Positions 62,386 through 64,000 of a DNA stretch of 64,000 bases are shown here, one piece after another. The translations under genes were made by a program, and so were the position numbers. This DNA comes from JAJTFW01 sp903922455 (GTDB lineage: Bacteria > Bacteroidota > Bacteroidia > AKYH767-A > OLB10), in the NCBI GenBank assembly GCA_943329665.2, contig CALQEU020000009.1, positions 1 to 64,000 on the forward strand. Reading direction: 5' to 3'. Each line of letters starts with the position of its first letter. Position 1 is the stretch's first letter. The notes under the pieces are model-generated. The model did no database searches. It saw only the letters and a program-made list of their open reading frames with translations, and had not been told where the DNA came from.

Positions 62386-64000
62386 TCAGTTTTTCATTCT
62401 TGTTAAACCCAAACTTCTCGCTTTTATACTACTTGCAAGCACAGTGTAAATCACTAAGCTACTCGTGCTGATGGGCATAAGGATCGCAGCAATGATGGGA
62501 GATAAAGTGCCTTGTACAGCAAACCAAAGTCCCACTAAATTGTAGAAAATAGAAATGACAAAACTAATAAGGATGATGCGATGTCCCGATTTTGCAAAGC
62601 GCAGCAAATTTTCAATTTGGCCAAAATTTTTGGATAAGATAATTCCATCACTTCCAGGAGTAAAGTTGTTAATGTCTTCTGCAATAGCTAATCCTACATC
62701 ACTTTGCATGAGCGCCCCAGCATCGTTGAGTCCATCACCAATCATCATTACTTTTTTTCCTTGTGATTGCAATTCTTTAATACTATTTAATTTATCGATA
62801 GGCTTTTGTTCAAATTGAATTCCTTCTTTTTGATCCAAGATTTCTTCCAAGTGAGATTGTTCAAAATTAAAATCACCACTCAGAACGGAAATTTTATATC
62901 CCTCTTTCTTCATTGCATGTAATAGTGAAGAGGTAGATTGACGATAAGAAGTTTTGAAATAAAAGAATCCCAATAATTTTCCATCAATACTTACACCTAC
63001 TTCAGATGATTTTACATTTTCATTGTGTGCTTTAGCAACATGTATGAAACTTCTTGATCCCAATTGAACAAAACTTCCCTGTATCGAACCTTCGATGCCT
63101 TTTCCATTAATTTCCTTTAGATGGGTAATAGGCAATTTATTATTGGAAGAAGATAGAAAGTTGGATAACATCCTACTGAATGGATGAGAAGATGCATGGG
63201 CAAGCGATGCAATAAATTGCTTCTGTAACTCGGTAGGTTCTATTCCAAAATATTCAACTTTATAGTTTTCTGCAGAGGTAAGCGTTCCTGTTTTATCAAA
63301 AACAACAGAATCAATATTTGATAAGCGTTCTAAGACTTTTGTGTTCTTCAAATAGATACCACGCTTACCTAAAATACGAATCATATTGCCAAATGTAAAT
63401 GGTGCCGATAACGCCAATGCACAAGCACATGCAATTACTAATACGGAGCTAAATGCTAGCATTGCTCTAGATGGATCTGTCGGGTACCAGTAGAGTAGGG
63501 CGACGACAGCTATGCTTATCGTTATTACGACAAACCATTTGCTGATGCTTTCGGTAAGATGGGCATATTTACTTTTTGTATCGCTTTTACCTGAACTTTG
63601 ATTCCAGAGCTTAGTGATATAACTGTGCGAAACATCCTTTTGAACAAGCACCTCAACGGGTTTACCTATTAATCGTGCCCCAGCAAAAATTCGTTCGCCA
63701 TACTGACAAGTAACTTCTCTTGATTCACCGGTTACAAAACTATAATCGACATGAGCTTGTTTACTAACTAATAACACATCAGCAGGAATAATTTCCTGAT
63801 TTCGGATGAATAAACGATCATTGGGTTTGATCTCTTGAACGGAAACAACTTCTTCCTCAGTTCCATTTAGCCGACTTACTGCAATGGGAAAGTAAGATTT
63901 ATAGTCTCGTTCGAAGCTGAGCCATTCATATGTTTTGCTTTGGAAATTTCGTCCGATGAGCATAAAAAAAACCAAGCCTGTCATACTATCAAAATAACCA
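62386..64000 (-). CDS. ccoI: CcoI-type copper-translocating P-type ATPase (partial)
   Basis: Cut by the window end; about 538 residues are seen, the coding frame runs on beyond 64000 (GYFDSMTGLVFFMLIGR before the next helices). P1B ATPase for copper supply to cbb3: actuator VTGESREV, phosphorylation site FDKTGTLT, SSHPFSR with the HP motif, and hinge GDGLNDAGAL. The transmembrane metal site, usually CPC, reads ACACALALSAP, that is C-A-C. The N-terminal metal-binding domain lies outside the window. Its position upstream of ccoS-ccoNO makes ccoI (fixI) the likely name. Confidence 0.9.
   Translation of the reverse strand, partial: GYFDSMTGLVFFMLIGRNFQSKTYEWLSFERDYKSYFPIAVSRLNGTEEEVVSVQEIKPNDRLFIRNQEIIPADVLLVSKQAHVDYSFVTGESREVTCQYGERIFAGARLIGKPVEVLVQKDVSHSYITKLWNQSSGKSDTKSKYAHLTESISKWFVVITISIAVVALLYWYPTDPSRAMLAFSSVLVIACACALALSAPFTFGNMIRILGKRGIYLKNTKVLERLSNIDSVVFDKTGTLTSAENYKVEYFGIEPTELQKQFIASLAHASSHPFSRMLSNFLSSSNNKLPITHLKEINGKGIEGSIQGSFVQLGSRSFIHVAKAHNENVKSSEVGVSIDGKLLGFFYFKTSYRQSTSSLLHAMKKEGYKISVLSGDFNFEQSHLEEILDQKEGIQFEQKPIDKLNSIKELQSQGKKVMMIGDGLNDAGALMQSDVGLAIAEDINNFTPGSDGIILSKNFGQIENLLRFAKSGHRIILISFVISIFYNLVGLWFAVQGTLSPIIAAILMPISTSSLVIYTVLASSIKARSLGLTRMKN

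Overview
The window looks like chromosomal DNA of a free-living, aerobic member of the Bacteroidota (Flavobacteriales/Sphingobacteriales-like). Evidence: type IX secretion (T9SS) C-terminal sorting domains on several secreted proteins, a fused cbb3 oxidase subunit CcoN-CcoO, IcmF, a DUF3822-RsmD-CoaD cluster, a DUF6913 gene beside dapA, a tmRNA whose tag reads GENNYALAA, and several exact TAnnTTTG -7 promoter boxes. Genes are AT-rich in codon use and mostly in short operons. No rRNA, tRNA, CRISPR array, prophage or insertion sequence transposase was seen.

Layout. 1-490 holds a 150-bp tandem duplication. 492-3852: an archaeal-type AAA ATPase and a T9SS-exported protein. 4033-10254: IcmF, SucD, an outer membrane barrel and FabG. 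10701-14906: a pair of secreted M16 peptidases (one active, one lacking the zinc motif) and an HI0933-family flavoprotein. 14911-15363: three 47-bp tandem repeats and a gene remnant. 15463-17327: a secreted protein and the tmRNA. 17314-17975: a 629-bp islet with a GIY-YIG gene, bounded by 33-bp direct repeats that duplicate the tmRNA 3' end. 17974-26867: RluA-type synthase, PanB, a coiled-coil secreted protein, a large T9SS LVIVD protein, DapA, DUF6913 and LigA. 27005-34599: an anchor-V secreted protein, Kup, a GH57/GT4 alpha-glucan pair, a CDGSH protein and an ATP-grasp-like protein. 34601-43008: lipoprotein hydrolase, Mpo1-like protein, GT2, GH3-type protein, DnaX and a polytopic membrane protein. 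43009-44021: repeat-rich DNA and a receiver-less LytTR regulator. 44204-49458: PaaZ, an enoyl-CoA hydratase, repeat-rich DNA, a DUF4920 lipoprotein and HMG-CoA lyase. 49480-54596: a long helical DS(L/I)-repeat protein, a BadF-type kinase, CoaD, RsmD and DUF3822. 54764-56221: a RecD-like helicase. 56279-64000: the cbb3 oxidase operon, running ccoI-ccoS-ccoNO-ccoQ-ccoP-ccoG-ccoH-safE on the minus strand.

How it fits together. IcmF, HMG-CoA lyase, PaaZ, the enoyl-CoA hydratase and succinyl-CoA synthetase alpha fit an organism that burns branched-chain and aromatic amino acids through acyl-CoA intermediates into the TCA cycle, with a high-affinity cbb3 oxidase as terminal acceptor. The most unusual structure is the tmRNA-targeted GIY-YIG islet. 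Intergenic DNA also carries at least five families of short palindromic repeats, some arranged as inverted pairs.
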